From NCBI RefSeq assembly GCF_040054535.1, contig NC_090784.1:12397001-12461000 (forward strand): 64,000 bases of DNA, written 5' to 3'. The stretch's first letter is position 1. Each line of letters begins with the position of its first letter. Both the position numbers and the translations under genes were made by a program. The stretch is from Antennarius striatus (Eukaryota; Chordata; Actinopteri; Lophiiformes; Antennariidae). Shown piece by piece: positions 32,160 to 49,680 of the stretch. The notes below the pieces were generated by a model. That model ran no database searches. It saw only the letters and a program-made list of their open reading frames with translations, and was not told the DNA's origin.

Positions 32160-33142
32160 CAGGGTGTCATCAGTCATTTCTCTTTAATACATAGCGACGT
32201 GGAGAGCAGAGCACTTAGTGATTTGTCTGATAATTGTTACATCTTCTGATCTTTTGTTCCAGCTCACCCCAACAACAGATTTACATTTTACAACACACAG
32301 ATGTTTACCCCCTGGCTTCCGGGAAGGGTTATCATCTCCTATGACTTACAGCATCTTGATACGTCCTTTACTATATTAACAACCCTTTTGTCTCAACCTA
32401 TCGTAAATATCATGTCAAACTTTAATGCCAACATTTTCTCACAGGCCAAAATCGTTTAAGATTTAGTTACAGATTCTTTTTCATTTCCCTGGGTTTTAAA
32501 ACAGCTACGTTTCCCAGACACTCAAACCATACTTAAAAAGACTTCTTCACAAAAATAAGTAACTAAATGTCGAATAATAACCCCATAGTAATGAGGGATA
32601 GCGTCATTACCAAACCATATTCAAACCTGCAATTACATATTGCTTATAATATTGGTATTATTCTGTAGCTAAATCCAGTTTGCAACGATTTGACAGTATT
32701 CACCTTAAGTTATCATTGTTTTGTGTTCAAATTATATAAACGATTTGACGATTGTCGTGCAGGACAAAATATGTTTGGAAAAAGGAGACCCTGTGCAGAC
32801 AGGGATCGACTGGATGGTTCCCTGAATAACAGCTATATAACCTAGCAGCTTCATAATATCAGCCGACTTTGAAAGCTTATATTGCATTGAAACAATGCGC
32901 ATTCAACAATTCTTCACATTTGACAAAGCTCGTTGCAAGCGACACAGTTTAAGACAGGCTTTACGTATAGGCAAGTAAAACTGTTTTGACTTCATATGAC
33001 GCTGTAGGCTTTGGACAAATCATAGGTAATATTAGCTGCTGCTAACAGTACTTGGTAAAGGGATAAAGAACCATAATTGTTTTTACCCAGACATTTACAA
33101 GTTATATAGTTAGCTTGAACAGTCATCTTAGAAACAACTTAC

Positions 33143-33240
33143 CATACAGTCAGGGACGTCTCTCAAAACAGCAGGATTAAAACATGAATTTTCACTCTCG
33201 GAGCGGCGTTACTATCTCACATGCAGAAGGCTCCCAGGCC
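33143..33240 (-). other. candidate 5' UTR first exon of zinc-finger gene
   Basis: On the minus strand the sequence GAGACGTCCCTGACTGTATG ends at 33143 and is followed by a near-consensus donor GTAAGT. It lies just downstream of two CCAAT boxes. The next strong acceptor leading into a real coding exon on this strand is that of the zinc-finger gene at 19402, so a 13.7-kb intron is proposed. The start near 33240 is an estimate. If correct, the exon ends in ATG, and splicing gives ATG ATT GAA AAG TGA, a four-codon uORF overlapping the main start. Confidence 0.4.
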
Positions 33241-33560
33241 AGCGAGCGGATTCACCAATCCTACTATGTTGAAGTTTGGCCCGCCCTTTTTTTCCTCTGA
33301 TTGGCTTACACTGATACGATCGACTTAATTCTTACCAATCATTACCCCTTCTTGCTAAATATAATCAAGTCAATCACGCTAGCAGGAAGCACTAGCTAAA
33401 CAGAGGCGCAGTAGGAGGGACCATGTCTTCACCATAGTAGAACTAGCAGGAAGGGGCGGCTTTGCTGGAGGCGGAGCCTCCCGCGATGCTAAGGGCCATT
33501 TATCGCTTCCTTCGTCGCACGTCATTGTTGCAGCTACAATAGACACGGGAAAACGGTTCG
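33241..33560. promoter_or_regulatory. CCAAT/GC-box promoter-like region
   Basis: It contains inverted and direct CCAAT boxes (ACCAATCC near 33255, GATTGGCT near 33299, ACCAATCA near 33336) and a GC box (AGGGGCGGCT near 33454). CpG content is above the surroundings (GGAGGCGGAGCCTCCCGCGA near 33469). Minus-strand initiation fits the donor at 33143. Initiation toward the plus strand cannot be excluded, but there the sequence soon runs into a LINE. Confidence 0.5.
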
Positions 33561-33589
33561 TAATGTCCTTGTTCTTAAAAGTGTGCTGG

Positions 33590-34818
33590 TGCCCATTTTT
33601 AAGATCAAGGGAGATGTGCACAGTTGTGTCAACTACAGAGGAATAAAGCTGATGAGCCTTACAATGAAGTTATGGGAGTAGTGGAAGAGTAGTGGAAGCT
33701 AGACTAAGGGCAGAAGTAAGCACTTGTGAGCAGCAGTATGGTTTCATGCTGTGAGGATGTTGATAGAGAGATAGAGTACTGAGAAGGCCAGAGGGAGGTG
33801 CATTGTGTTTTTGCAGATCTGGAGAAAGCTTATGACAGGGTGCCCTGTGGTATTGTATGCAGAAGTCTGGAGTGGCAGAGAAGTATGTTAGAGCGGTGCA
33901 GGACATGTATGAGGACTGTAAGACAGTGGTGAGGTGTGCTGTAGGTGTGACAGAGGAGTTCCAGGTGGAGGTGGGACTGCATCAGGGATCAGCTCTGAGC
34001 CCCTTCTTGTTCGCTATGGTGATGGACAGGCTGACAGACGAGGTTAGACAGGAATCTCCATGGACTATGATGTCTGCAGATGACATTGTGATCTGTAGTG
34101 AGAGCAGGGAACAGGTGGAGGAGAAGCTAGAGAGGTGGAAGTTTGTCCTGGAAAGGAGAGGAATGAAGGTTAGCCGCAGTAAGACAGAGTACATGTGTGT
34201 GAATGAGAGGGACCCAAGTGGAAGAGTGAGGCTACAGGGAGAAGAGATCAAGAAGGTGGAGGATTTTACGTACTTAGGGTCAACTGTCCAGAGTAACGGA
34301 GAGTGTGGAAAAGAGTCAGGTGTGATGTGTGATAAAAGAGTTTCAGCTAAAATGAAAGGAAAGGTGTACAAAACTGTGGTGAGACCAGCGACGTTGTTTG
34401 GTCTAGAGACAGTGTCACTGAGGAAAAGACAGGAGAAGGCGCTGGAGGTAGCATAGATTAAGATGCTGAGGTTCTCTTTGGGAGTGACTAGGAAGGATAG
34501 GATCAGGAATGAGTACATCAGAGGGACAGCACATGTTAGAGGTTTTGGAGATAAAGTCAGAGAGGCCAGACTGAGATGGTTTGGACATGTCCAGAGGAGA
34601 GATAGTGAATATATTGGTAGAAGGATGCTGAGTTTTGAACTGCCAGGCAGGAGGCCTAGAGGAAGACCAAAGAGGAGGTTTATGGATGTAGTGAAAGAGG
34701 ACATGAAGGTAGTTGGTGTGAGAGAAGAGGATGCAGAAGACAGGGTTAGATGGAGGCAACTGATTTGCTGTGGCAACCCCCGATGGGAAAAGCATATGTC
34801 TAGTCTTACTAGGTCATA
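33590..34818 (+). pseudogene. RTE-type LINE, 5'-truncated and inactivated
   Basis: Reverse transcriptase blocks are VNYRGIKLMSL, LEKAYDRVP, VRAVQDMYEDCKTVVRCAVG, VGLHQGSALSPFLFAMVMDR and the catalytic box, here WTMMSADDIV (usually FADD). These are followed by RRGMKVSRSKTEYMCVNE and FTYLGSTVQSNGECGKE. The C-terminal part reads KMLRFSLGVTRKDRIRNEYI, REARLRWFGHVQRRDSEYIG and GRRPRGRPKRRFMDVV. Defects are frameshifts and stops in 33660-33860, a likely short deletion after NGECGKE, and an in-frame TAG at 34454-34456. Everything 5' of the palm is missing. It ends WEKHM and is followed by ATTC-type simple repeats, as in RTE elements. Confidence 0.85.
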
Positions 34819-34826
34819 AAACTTTT

Positions 34827-35345
34827 CATTCATTCATCCATGCATTCATCCATGCATTCATTCACTCAGTCATTCATCTTCATTACCCGCTTCTTTCGCT
34901 GGCACGGATCGTGCGGTTGCTGGAGCCCATTCACCAACGGACTGGGGGCATGAGGTACGGTATACTTTGGGCGCAACACCAGCGCACCACGGAGCCACAT
35001 ATAGGACAGACAAAGACACCTTGTTGTGTGGCAATATGGAAGCCTAAAATTGAGTCACCTCGATGTCATTGATGGAGTCAGATTTGAGCAAAGAGCCCAA
35101 AACTGCATTGTGCATGGAGGACAAGTAAAGGCTTTCTGCTCTTCTGATGGATGGCTACTCCAGGTTAACATTGATGGCGTCTTTTTTTTTTTTTTTTTTA
35201 ATTGGTGGTGGTGGGAGGAAGTTGAAGGACCTGCGGAGAATCCACGCAGATACGGGGAGAACATACAAACTCCGCACAGAAAAGCCACAGGTGAAACCAT
35301 ACAGATCTCCTTGCTGTGAGGGAACAATGCTACCCACTGCACTAT
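34827..35345 (-). mobile_element. V-SINE-like SINE split by an insertion
   Basis: After ATTC/ATCC simple repeats (34827-34878) the 3' half of a minus V-SINE runs to about 35020, with GGTTGCTGGAGCCCATTC and CACCACGGAGCCACATATAG. The 5' half resumes at about 35200, with GGAGAATCCACGCAGATACG, GGGGAGAACATACAAACTCC and CTCCTTGCTGTGAGG. Between lie about 180 bp of unrelated sequence ending in an 18-T tract, suggesting a minus-oriented retroposed insertion with a poly(A) tail. Confidence 0.6.
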
Positions 35346-35702
35346 TCCTGCTGATTCCTACCATGAACTCAATACTATCCTGCAGTTCAATGCAGTGAGG
35401 ACTGCCCAGACTTATAAATAGGAGGCAAAACAACTATCTACAAGTGGAAGATTAAATAAACAAGACCACACACTTTGGGGCAGGACTCGGCGGTCTACCT
35501 GAAGGACAAGAGACATTTTTTGAAGATAACAATGTACACATCTTGGTTTTGAAAGAAAGTTGGTGATGTGACGTGATGTAAATGAATCTATATGACTATT
35601 GTAACCCCCCCCCACCCTCAACAAAAATCTTTCATACATGAAAATGATGCATGTGAATGGATGTAGAAAGAAAAAAGATTTAACATAGATATCCATTAGA
35701 GC

Positions 35703-36222
35703 AGGGATGCCAAATTCATTTCCACCGAGGGCCACATCAGCATAATAACTGTCCTAAAACAGCCAAATGGAAACATAAATGTAACTAAATGTAAGTCAAT
35801 GTAATGGAAAATAAATGTAACTACTTAATGTTAAATAACTCTTAATCTATTACTTATTCAAGTTACAAACATTACAGTTGCACAGAAAAACTATGTTTGC
35901 TTGCTGCTCTGTTATAACATAAAGTAAATGCTTTTAATTTGTCAGGTTATGAAACCCACAAGACTCCATCAATCAAGGATCTAACTCTCTGAGTGAATAA
36001 AAAAATAACATCAAACACAAGTTAGGACATTAACTTTTTTCAAAATGGTTTTGTCAAAGTTAAATGGGCTTAATTACTGCATTGTGGGAATGTAGTACAG
36101 TATATGCTCAAAGCACACTTTGACCTATTCATTTTTAGACACTGATCTTTTATTCTCTCACCGGCCACGTAAAATGATGTGGCGGGCCGCATTTGGCCTT
36201 GAGTTTGACACTTGCACTGGAG
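35703..36222. mobile_element. non-autonomous hAT relic
   Basis: The left end CAGGGATGCCAAATTCATTT then CCGAGGGCCACATCAG, and the right end CGGGCCGCATTTGGCCTTGA then GTTTGACACTTGCACTG, match opposite ends of a common fish hAT family. No clear 8-bp duplication is seen and there is no transposase. Confidence 0.6.
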
Positions 36223-38196
36223 TGTAAACTTTGTTTCATTCACTTTATTTACTCTGGGTGAATTTGAAAAAAAAAAATCACAAACATAAATTTATCTAAT
36301 GTAAGGTAACAGTTGTCCCGATGGTCTTATGAAAGAACAAGCACATAAAATCACAAATAAGTTTTAAGTTCCTACAACTTCATGACTTATTTATGTGAAA
36401 GAGTTCCCTCTGCTGGTCCAATATGATACCGTTTATAGAAAAAAATACTCAACGCAAAAAACAAGGCTCAGAGGAACAAACTAGGCAAAGTGAATATAAT
36501 AATGAAAAATAAACTGATTTTAGCTAACTACATTGTAATGTTATTGTAACTACATATTGTACTAATATTATATATGGCTGACTTAGAATATAATATAACC
36601 TGGCCTCTTATCAAAATCATGGTTTTGATTAAGTTTCTATGAGGTCACTGACCAAGTACATCCAATAATCACTTTCACCAAAATAATAATTTCAGTGTGC
36701 TTTACCACGTAATTAGACAAACGAGATCCATACCCATAAAAGACTTAGAACATTAAATGATTTTGGACTTGAGAGGTTGTTGGGTGTGAAGGGGTTGTTG
36801 GATAGTGTAGTTTAGGGTCACTCTGCTGAAATGAATTTGCTGTTAGCCTGTTTTTTCAGAATCTATTTTACGTTATTTATCCAACATTCACCAAAATCAG
36901 TTTCATATATTCATTTGCAATTTACTTGATTCTAACATTCTAGCAGTACCTGTCTGTGCTGACCCTGAAACTTAATATTCACAAGTAATTTCTGTGAACT
37001 TTTTGATTCTAACACTGAATTATTTCTGTCCTGTTGTTAATGTAATTCTTAAGGTTTATGTATTATTACTCAGACACACAATGATCTGCTATATTGTGAC
37101 AATACTGCCTTAATATCACATAATATTTAAATGGTCAACAAATCATAAACACAATCCTTACACTCCCCTTTGCATGCTCTATAACAAGTTTCACTCATAT
37201 ACCACTAAGTTCCACTCCCTATTTTACTTAACCTCCAATCAAAGTCACTCCCTGGTTTTGTTGGTGATGTTCAAATCAAGTATGTCTTCTTTGTGATGCT
37301 AGTTTGCTATTTTCTTTTTGATAACCACCTGGATGGAGGCAGATTTATACAAGAAAACGGATGAATGGATGGAATATCAAAGAAGTCACTTGTCCTGGTT
37401 TGTCAGCCATCATTTGGCATCATGATGTCACAGTGTCATATAAGTGACTTGTAATGAATTAATCATAAAATTGACTAGTATCTAAAATGTGACTATGGCA
37501 TATTGGTTAAGGGGAGGAAAAAAACTAAGAAAAAAGTAGTAAATCAGTTGGTAACGAAAATAATCTTTAATTTCAGTTTTGTAATACATAGAGAAATACA
37601 GGAATAAAATAATACATTGAAACTCTGAATTTTTGGAACAACATGCAACAACAACATCAGTCAAAGGCAAGTACAGATATACTATGCAAGTACTGCTTTA
37701 AGCATTTTAAGAAAAGACCTCACTTTTTTGCTTAGGAAAGCCTGTCCTTGTGCTGAATAACAAATGCAAATAACTTTTGGCATGCAGTTGACATTTAGCA
37801 CTCAAAACATCTCTTAAATAAGATTCTATTATGATACCACATAAGAAATAAAATATTACTATTATTACCTTAATGAAAATTACTGTTCAGACTAAATAAA
37901 TTATAAGTTAGCTTCACTTTTTATCAACATGCACAATAAGATGATCTTTGTGGTCACTATTACACGGTCAGCACAACTTTTTTTGAATATATGATTGGGC
38001 TCTGTTAGTGTAGAGGAGAATTTTGTAAATGGATTTGGAATAACTCAGTTTGTTTAATGGTTCATCAATATCGTTTCAGCCCATATTTAATTTATTCAGT
38101 TCAGTCTTTTTCTATATTAGTTTACATCACACTATAACTGCCTGGTGTCTTTGCATTTCAACCTTAATTATTACACGTTTCAGATGATATTACATG
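36223..38196. other. AT-rich non-coding gap
   Basis: No gene or confident repeat is seen in this stretch. Short chance ORFs only. Confidence 0.45.
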
Positions 38197-38671
38197 TTTA
38201 TTAATAAATAATTAATCACATATTATGTAAAAAAAAAGTTGATCTGATATGGAACAGATTGTCCTGCAAAAAAAAAGCAAACAAAAGCAGGAGTTGCTCA
38301 AAAAACCATTGCTGCCAAATGGGTGAGTTTGTTTCCTTGTTGCATTCTTTCTTCCCTTTAAAACACTTGATGTAAACACTCAAACCTGTGTATTTTTGAT
38401 AATGTTTATGATAAAATTGAAAATTATAAATTCAAAAGTATTGGACGTTGAACATGATACATTATGAGGAAAACAAGACAGCAGATAGTTCTAATTAAAT
38501 CAAAGTGTGTCTGGTGAAATCTTTCATTCTGTGATAACGTATATGCATCATCATGATAATTGTTGAATACAAGATTTTAAAAAAGCAGACAGTTTGATTA
38601 ATGTTATATACAATTACATTTTCTATGTACAGTCAGTTACAGTATTTTCGTGATTCATGAAATAGACAGGC
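38197..38671 (-). other. probable 3' UTR of chemoattractant receptor gene
   Basis: AT-rich sequence after the stop codon. A minus-strand AATAAA lies at 38197-38202, with another near 38095. The actual cleavage site is not determined. Confidence 0.4.
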
Positions 38672-39814
38672 TTATACCTCAGCATCAGATACAGACTTGT
38701 CTTTGCTCCGACTGGTGACCATTGAGTTTGTGTAGGTGTAGGAGCGTGATACCTCCTCCTGGAAGGCAGTTTCCAACACATTTAGGATGGATTTACGAAC
38801 TTTGTCCTTGAAATCTTGACCCATGAACACATACAACAGTGGGTTCAGACAGCTATTGAGAAAGGCAAGGCTGGTTGCTATGGGAACTCCGATTGTGGTG
38901 ACATGGTCTAATATTTCGCTTGCATGAGCAGCCATGTGATTCACCAACTCAATGAGGGCCATGACATGATATGGAGCCCAGCACAGGAAAAAGGTGGTGA
39001 TAACAGCAGCAATAATCTTGAAGGGGCGACTTGACTGGCTGGCCAGGGTGCGATTTCTCCTGAGGCGATGGATTATTACAGCGTAACAGGAGACGATGAC
39101 AGTGAAGGGGACAACAAATCCCAAGAGGAAGCGGGTGATGGTCATGGCCTGATGACGAAACTGTCGCAGCTGATTGACTGATGGTGTTTCATAGTCATCA
39201 GAAAAAGCAAAGTTGTTGAAACAGTTGATGATGTCTTCATTGTTGTACGATGGCCCAGTGTCCCTGAAGATAAAATACGGAGCGCTGAGAACCAGAGCCA
39301 GTATCCACACACCCAGACTCACACAGGATGCCTTGCCTACACTTCTGTGGTTCTGAGCCCAGACAGGCCACACCACAGACACACATCTGTCCACACTGAT
39401 CACCACCAGAATGTAGACACTGGCAAACATGTTGAGGAAGCTTATGGTGCTGTTCAGTTTGCACATGAACTTCCCAAAAGGCCAGTGGAAATCCATTGCT
39501 GTGTATGTCACACTGAGAGGCAGGAAGGCTGTGAAGAGGAAGTCAGCCACGGCGAGGTTGAGGAACCAAACTGTGTTCACAGTTTTCTTCATCTTAAACC
39601 CGGTCACCCAGATGACAACTCCATTCCCAAGCACACCGAGAACAAAGGCCAGGCAGTACACGATGAGAGACATGATGTTGAGGGACTGTCTCAGCTCAGC
39701 ATGCTCATCCTTATAGTCATACTCATCATCGTCTCCGTAAAAAGTGCCATTTTTGACAGTGGCATCTGTTGTACCAATGTCATAGAATGGGGTAGCTGTC
39801 AATCGCTCCATCAT
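38672..39814 (-). CDS. cmklr1-like: chemerin-like / formyl-peptide-receptor family GPCR
   Basis: This is a 380-residue rhodopsin-class receptor for leukocyte chemoattractants, predicted in the plasma membrane and Gi-coupled by family. The N-terminus has an NGT glycosylation site (Asn22) and an acidic Tyr-rich patch DDDEYDYKDE that could be sulfated. Seven hydrophobic segments follow. Key signatures are NLAVADF (Asp91, TM2), Cys118 with the ECL2 Cys of IINCFNNF, DRC instead of DRY at 142-144, PVWAQNHRSV, CWAPYH in TM6 and NSCLNPLLYVFMGQDF in TM7. The Ser/Thr-rich tail ends SVSDAEV. FKMKKTVNTVWFLNLAVADF and CFNNF favour CMKLR1-type over FPR-type. A longer ATG frame begins at 39871, but a splice acceptor (ATCTTTACAG, exon start 39825) places the start at 39814. 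One coding exon is usual for the family. Its exact orthology is not settled. Confidence 0.9.
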   Translation of the reverse strand: MMERLTATPFYDIGTTDATVKNGTFYGDDDEYDYKDEHAELRQSLNIMSLIVYCLAFVLGVLGNGVVIWVTGFKMKKTVNTVWFLNLAVADFLFTAFLPLSVTYTAMDFHWPFGKFMCKLNSTISFLNMFASVYILVVISVDRCVSVVWPVWAQNHRSVGKASCVSLGVWILALVLSAPYFIFRDTGPSYNNEDIINCFNNFAFSDDYETPSVNQLRQFRHQAMTITRFLLGFVVPFTVIVSCYAVIIHRLRRNRTLASQSSRPFKIIAAVITTFFLCWAPYHVMALIELVNHMAAHASEILDHVTTIGVPIATSLAFLNSCLNPLLYVFMGQDFKDKVRKSILNVLETAFQEEVSRSYTYTNSMVTSRSKDKSVSDAEV

Positions 39815-40338
39815 TGTCTTGAGACCTGTAAAGATTCCAATAACTGTGTCACTATGAGGGCCATAATGCATGCATTATTTTTTATGCCATCTTCATTAAA
39901 ATTTAGAATATTTGGCATTTAAATGCATTAAAAGGATTTCCTAAGTTCCATAAGTTTTGAAGCTAGTTTGAGGCTTAAAGGGCAAAAAATCTTGAAAGTC
40001 AATGTATACATGCAAGCCCACTGAATGACAAGTCTGCGGCAGGGTTGTATACTTAAAATGGTTTGTAAAGGTTCTGATCAGATTCTAACCTCCAGTACAG
40101 TAAAGTGTATAGTCCAACACCCCGTAGATTTAATTACAATGGCTTAATTAACATATTCTATTTTCGCGATTAATTAACAAAGTTTGGATAAGTTCTTTTC
40201 TAAAAATCTCGGAAAAGAATAGGCTGTGAAAGAGCAAGTTAATTTACGGAGAATAAAATTCTACTTTTCCGTCTTCTTTCATCGTCCTGCTAAATTTGCT
40301 GTGATCTGATGTTTTTGAGGGTAATTGAGGTACAATAC

Positions 40339-40405
40339 CTGGATCAGAGTCCGCTGTGGCTGTGTCCACACTTTGACTTCACCATCCAAATGCGTTCCGT
40401 CTGCG
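40339..40405 (-). other. predicted 5' UTR exon of the GPCR gene
   Basis: On the minus strand the exon ends GACTCTGATCCAG|GTATTG at 40339, pairing with the acceptor at 39826, for an intron of 513 bp. The start near 40405 is estimated from the TATA-like box. The exon holds a 13-codon uORF (40344-40385) starting TTTGGATGG and closing before the splice site. Confidence 0.5.
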
Positions 40406-40431
40406 GGAATACAGAGATTTGAGTCTCCGAG

Positions 40432-40451
40432 TCTTTAAATAAGTGACGTCA
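40432..40451 (-). promoter_or_regulatory. TATA-like box and CRE of GPCR gene
   Basis: On the minus strand a palindromic CRE, TGACGTCA (40444-40451), is followed by TTATTTAAAG (TATA-like, 40433-40442). The spacing fits a start near 40405. The surroundings contain more CpGs than the flanks. Confidence 0.5.
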
Positions 40452-40459
40452 TCGTTCAC

Positions 40460-42349
40460 GTCGCGTCGGAATCTCAGGCTCCTCCTCACTGTGGAAGTCA
40501 GCCAACTCTGGTGTCGCGTCATTGGATGAGAGACATGTTTCTGATTATATAAAACTCTTGGTTTAACTGATGTTATTGCATGCATCCATATGGGCATTTC
40601 AATTTAACCCCTACACTGAAGTCAAACTGTGGATGCTTCTGTCTCAGTATTTGACAAGTTGTTGTTCCTTGGGAAAAATCCAAAAGTGAAAACACCAAAC
40701 TACTAATCCAAAAATGATCAGTTGTCCCAGATGACGCCCACAGGAGTGGAGCTGTGACCGTGAAGGCATCAGTGATGCTGCTGCTTAATATGTTTTTCTC
40801 TCTGTGGTTGGAGCTCAGGTTGGCTTTAAGTGAAGATGAAGAGCTCGGTGTGGACTGTTGGCATCACATCTTCATGTTTATGACACACATCTTTAAAGTC
40901 CAGTCTCAATGTACACACAAACAAGTCACAGCGGCATCCTTCTGATAATTCAGGGTTGTGCTGCAGATTTATAAAATGACCTGTAAAAAGAAATCAAACC
41001 TGCTCAAAAAGTGTCTTGATGAAAAATGTAATTTATGTATGTAATTTATCACATTGTTGGAATTTGGATTGATATTGAGACCATTTAATTTAATGGCATA
41101 TACAATACAGTATTGTACTGTACAGTATATTTCTAGATCAGAATGCCTTTGAAATCGTGTGTCGTAATCACATCTATTTTTTATTAATGACATATCCACA
41201 GGGCAATTGTGATAAAAGTTAAATAAGAAAATCTAATAAAAATTGGACTGCAAAATACTGAAACAGTAATTATGCAACTTTGTTTTGAGCCCAAAAATAA
41301 TTATAGAAAATAAAATAGAACAACTTATTGGGTAGAATGGGATGCTTTTGATCACTTGTATACTGTGTTGTCATTACTTTGACTCACAAACTCGCTGAAA
41401 CATTTTACCTGAACAATATAAACGTCGAAGAATCACAAGGCTGCATAACAAGACTGCCAAACAACCACAGACTAGAATGAAAGCTTTAAACAACAGATAA
41501 TTCATATACACACCCAGGAGTATATCTAATCTGTAATTCACATATATTTCATCTTTAAAAGCTCCCTGGCATATCCTTGCTGTTGTTGTGCATGGCATAC
41601 ATATCTGTCATGTTCCCAGAGAAATTGGAACTGAAATCTATTCCAAGACCTTTCAATTATACAAAACTACAGATTAACTTAATAAGTAAGAGGGTTAAAG
41701 CTTAAACAAATAACAGGGCAGAGCAGAAGATTTAATGAAACTTCCTGAAATACAGAAAGTTCTTGTGTGTGAACTGCTTTTTGTTGTTGCATTGAGGGCA
41801 TGTGTATTTTAAAATTCTGCAGAAATACAGCAGAAGAGGAGTTTGCCGTAAAATGCAATCAATAAAGCAACAGTAAGAGCAAAATTGACTGGACATGGAT
41901 TGGTAGAGGGTTGGCTAGAGAGATGAACTTTTTTTTTCTAATTTCCCCATGGAGTAGCCCTACCTTTTTGCGGGGGAAATGTTTCAACAATTTTTTGACT
42001 TGATCATATTTCCTCCCACACAGTTCCTCCTTACACCGAGTGTTACTGCCCACTACCCACACATTTGTTCATCTGCATGAGTTAACTCTTTGTTTAGAAA
42101 TTTCTATGTGGTAAAATGATAAATTACATTGAATGGACTTCATCTGCAACTCCATTTGTGTGCTTTTATTTGAATATTTAAAAGATCACAACCAAAATTA
42201 TTTAAATTTATTGAAAAATATTCATTTTAATTGAAGAGATTTGAAAGTATTCCATGTAATGTTTTAAGTTTTTCGTATTTATACAAAAACGGGCAACACT
42301 GCTTTAACTTTGAACTTGCTTGCTTGCCATTCATCAAGAACTGAAGTTG
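40460..42349. other. intergenic gap
   Basis: No gene is firmly supported apart from the weak membrane-segment candidate at 41374-41598. Otherwise AT-rich unassigned sequence. Confidence 0.35.
41374..41598 (-). other. possible exon encoding one transmembrane segment
   Basis: The minus-strand frame contains YLLFKAFILVCGCLAVLLCS followed by LVILRRLYCSG, a clean membrane span with a basic stop-transfer. A possible acceptor (GGAACATGACAG) precedes it, and TTGTTCAG|GTAAAA is a possible donor. No partner exon is found. It could be a relic of an immune-type membrane protein or chance. I do not assign a family. Confidence 0.2.
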
Positions 42350-42625
42350 CTGCCTCACAGAAATAAGTTTCTGTGTTCAAGTCCTGGTGATAACTATTGT
42401 AGGGGATTTTGTGTGCAGGATGGATCTTCTCTCCTTGTCTGCATGGGTCCCTCTCTGGGTTCTCTGGGTTCTTCCTCCCAACACCAAACACATGCTGTGT
42501 GGGTGAATTGGTCACTGTAAGTTAGGTGTGGGCTATACAATATGGAGCCTTGTGATAAACACGCCTGAAGTCAGCTGGGATGGGTTCTAGGCCCCACACC
42601 GGATAGGTGGTTGCAGAAATTAATG
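42350..42625 (+). mobile_element. old V-SINE-like copy
   Basis: Diverged blocks remain: GCTGCCTCACAGAAATAAG, TGTGTTCAAGTCCTGG (B-box-like), GGTTCTCTGGGTTCTTCC, GTGAATTGGTCACTG and CAGCTGGGATGGGTTCTAGG. It is much more decayed than the 46-kb copy. Confidence 0.5.
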
Positions 42626-46199
<3,574 letters not shown>

Positions 46200-46580
46200 A
46201 CCTGTGGCACAGTGACGCAGTGCGTAGCACCGTCGCCGCACAGCAAGTCGGTTCCGGGTTTGAGTCCTACTCTTTGCGGAGTTTGCATGTTCTCCCCGTA
46301 TCTGCGTGGGTTCTCTCCGGGTTGTCCGGCTTCCTCCCACCTCCAGAAACATGTGCTTCAGATTAATTGGCCGGTCCCAAATTGGCCATAGTGTGTGAGT
46401 GTGAGGATGCGTGTTTGTCTGTTTCTGTGTGGCTCCACGGTGCATTGTTTTTGCGCCCAGAGTTTCCCCTGACTCACCCCCCAAGCTAGCTGGGACAGGC
46501 TCCAGCTCCCCGTGACCCACGACAGCGGACGAAGCGGTATTAAGAAAATGGATGGATGGATGGATGGATGGATGGATGGA
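46200..46580 (+). mobile_element. V-SINE-like SINE with (GGAT)n tail
   Basis: The head is CTGTGGCACAGTGACGCAGT, the B-box-like GGTTCCGGGTTTGAGTCC, the centre GTTTGCATGTTCTCCCCGTA, and the body GGCTCCACGGTGCATTG and GCTGGGACAGGCTCCAGCTC. The tail is ATGGATGGATGG at 46548-46580. It is one of the best-kept copies here. Confidence 0.9.
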
Positions 46581-49559
<2,979 letters not shown>

Positions 49560-49680
49560 AGGAAGTCAATCAATCAATTAATCAATTAATCAATCAATCA
49601 ATCAATCAATCAATCAACTTTTATTTATATAGCTGCTAAATCATATCTGAAGACATTTCAAACCTGTCCTCGCACACGCT
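49560..49680 (-). mobile_element. (AATC)n tract and probable retroelement 3' end
   Basis: A 50-bp ATCA-type simple repeat is followed by CTTTTATTTATATAGC and CTAAATCATA. This pairing is common at the 3' ends of fish non-LTR elements, read here on the minus strand. Body sequence is not recognised. Confidence 0.4.

Noticed and set aside
33982..34833. 283-codon minus-strand ORF
   Set aside because: It is antisense to the RTE reverse transcriptase relic, with low-complexity Leu/Ser composition.
39815..39871. Upstream ATG at 39871 as the receptor start
   Set aside because: The extra 19 codons lie across a good splice acceptor and look like intron. The ATG at 39814 fits family N-termini better.
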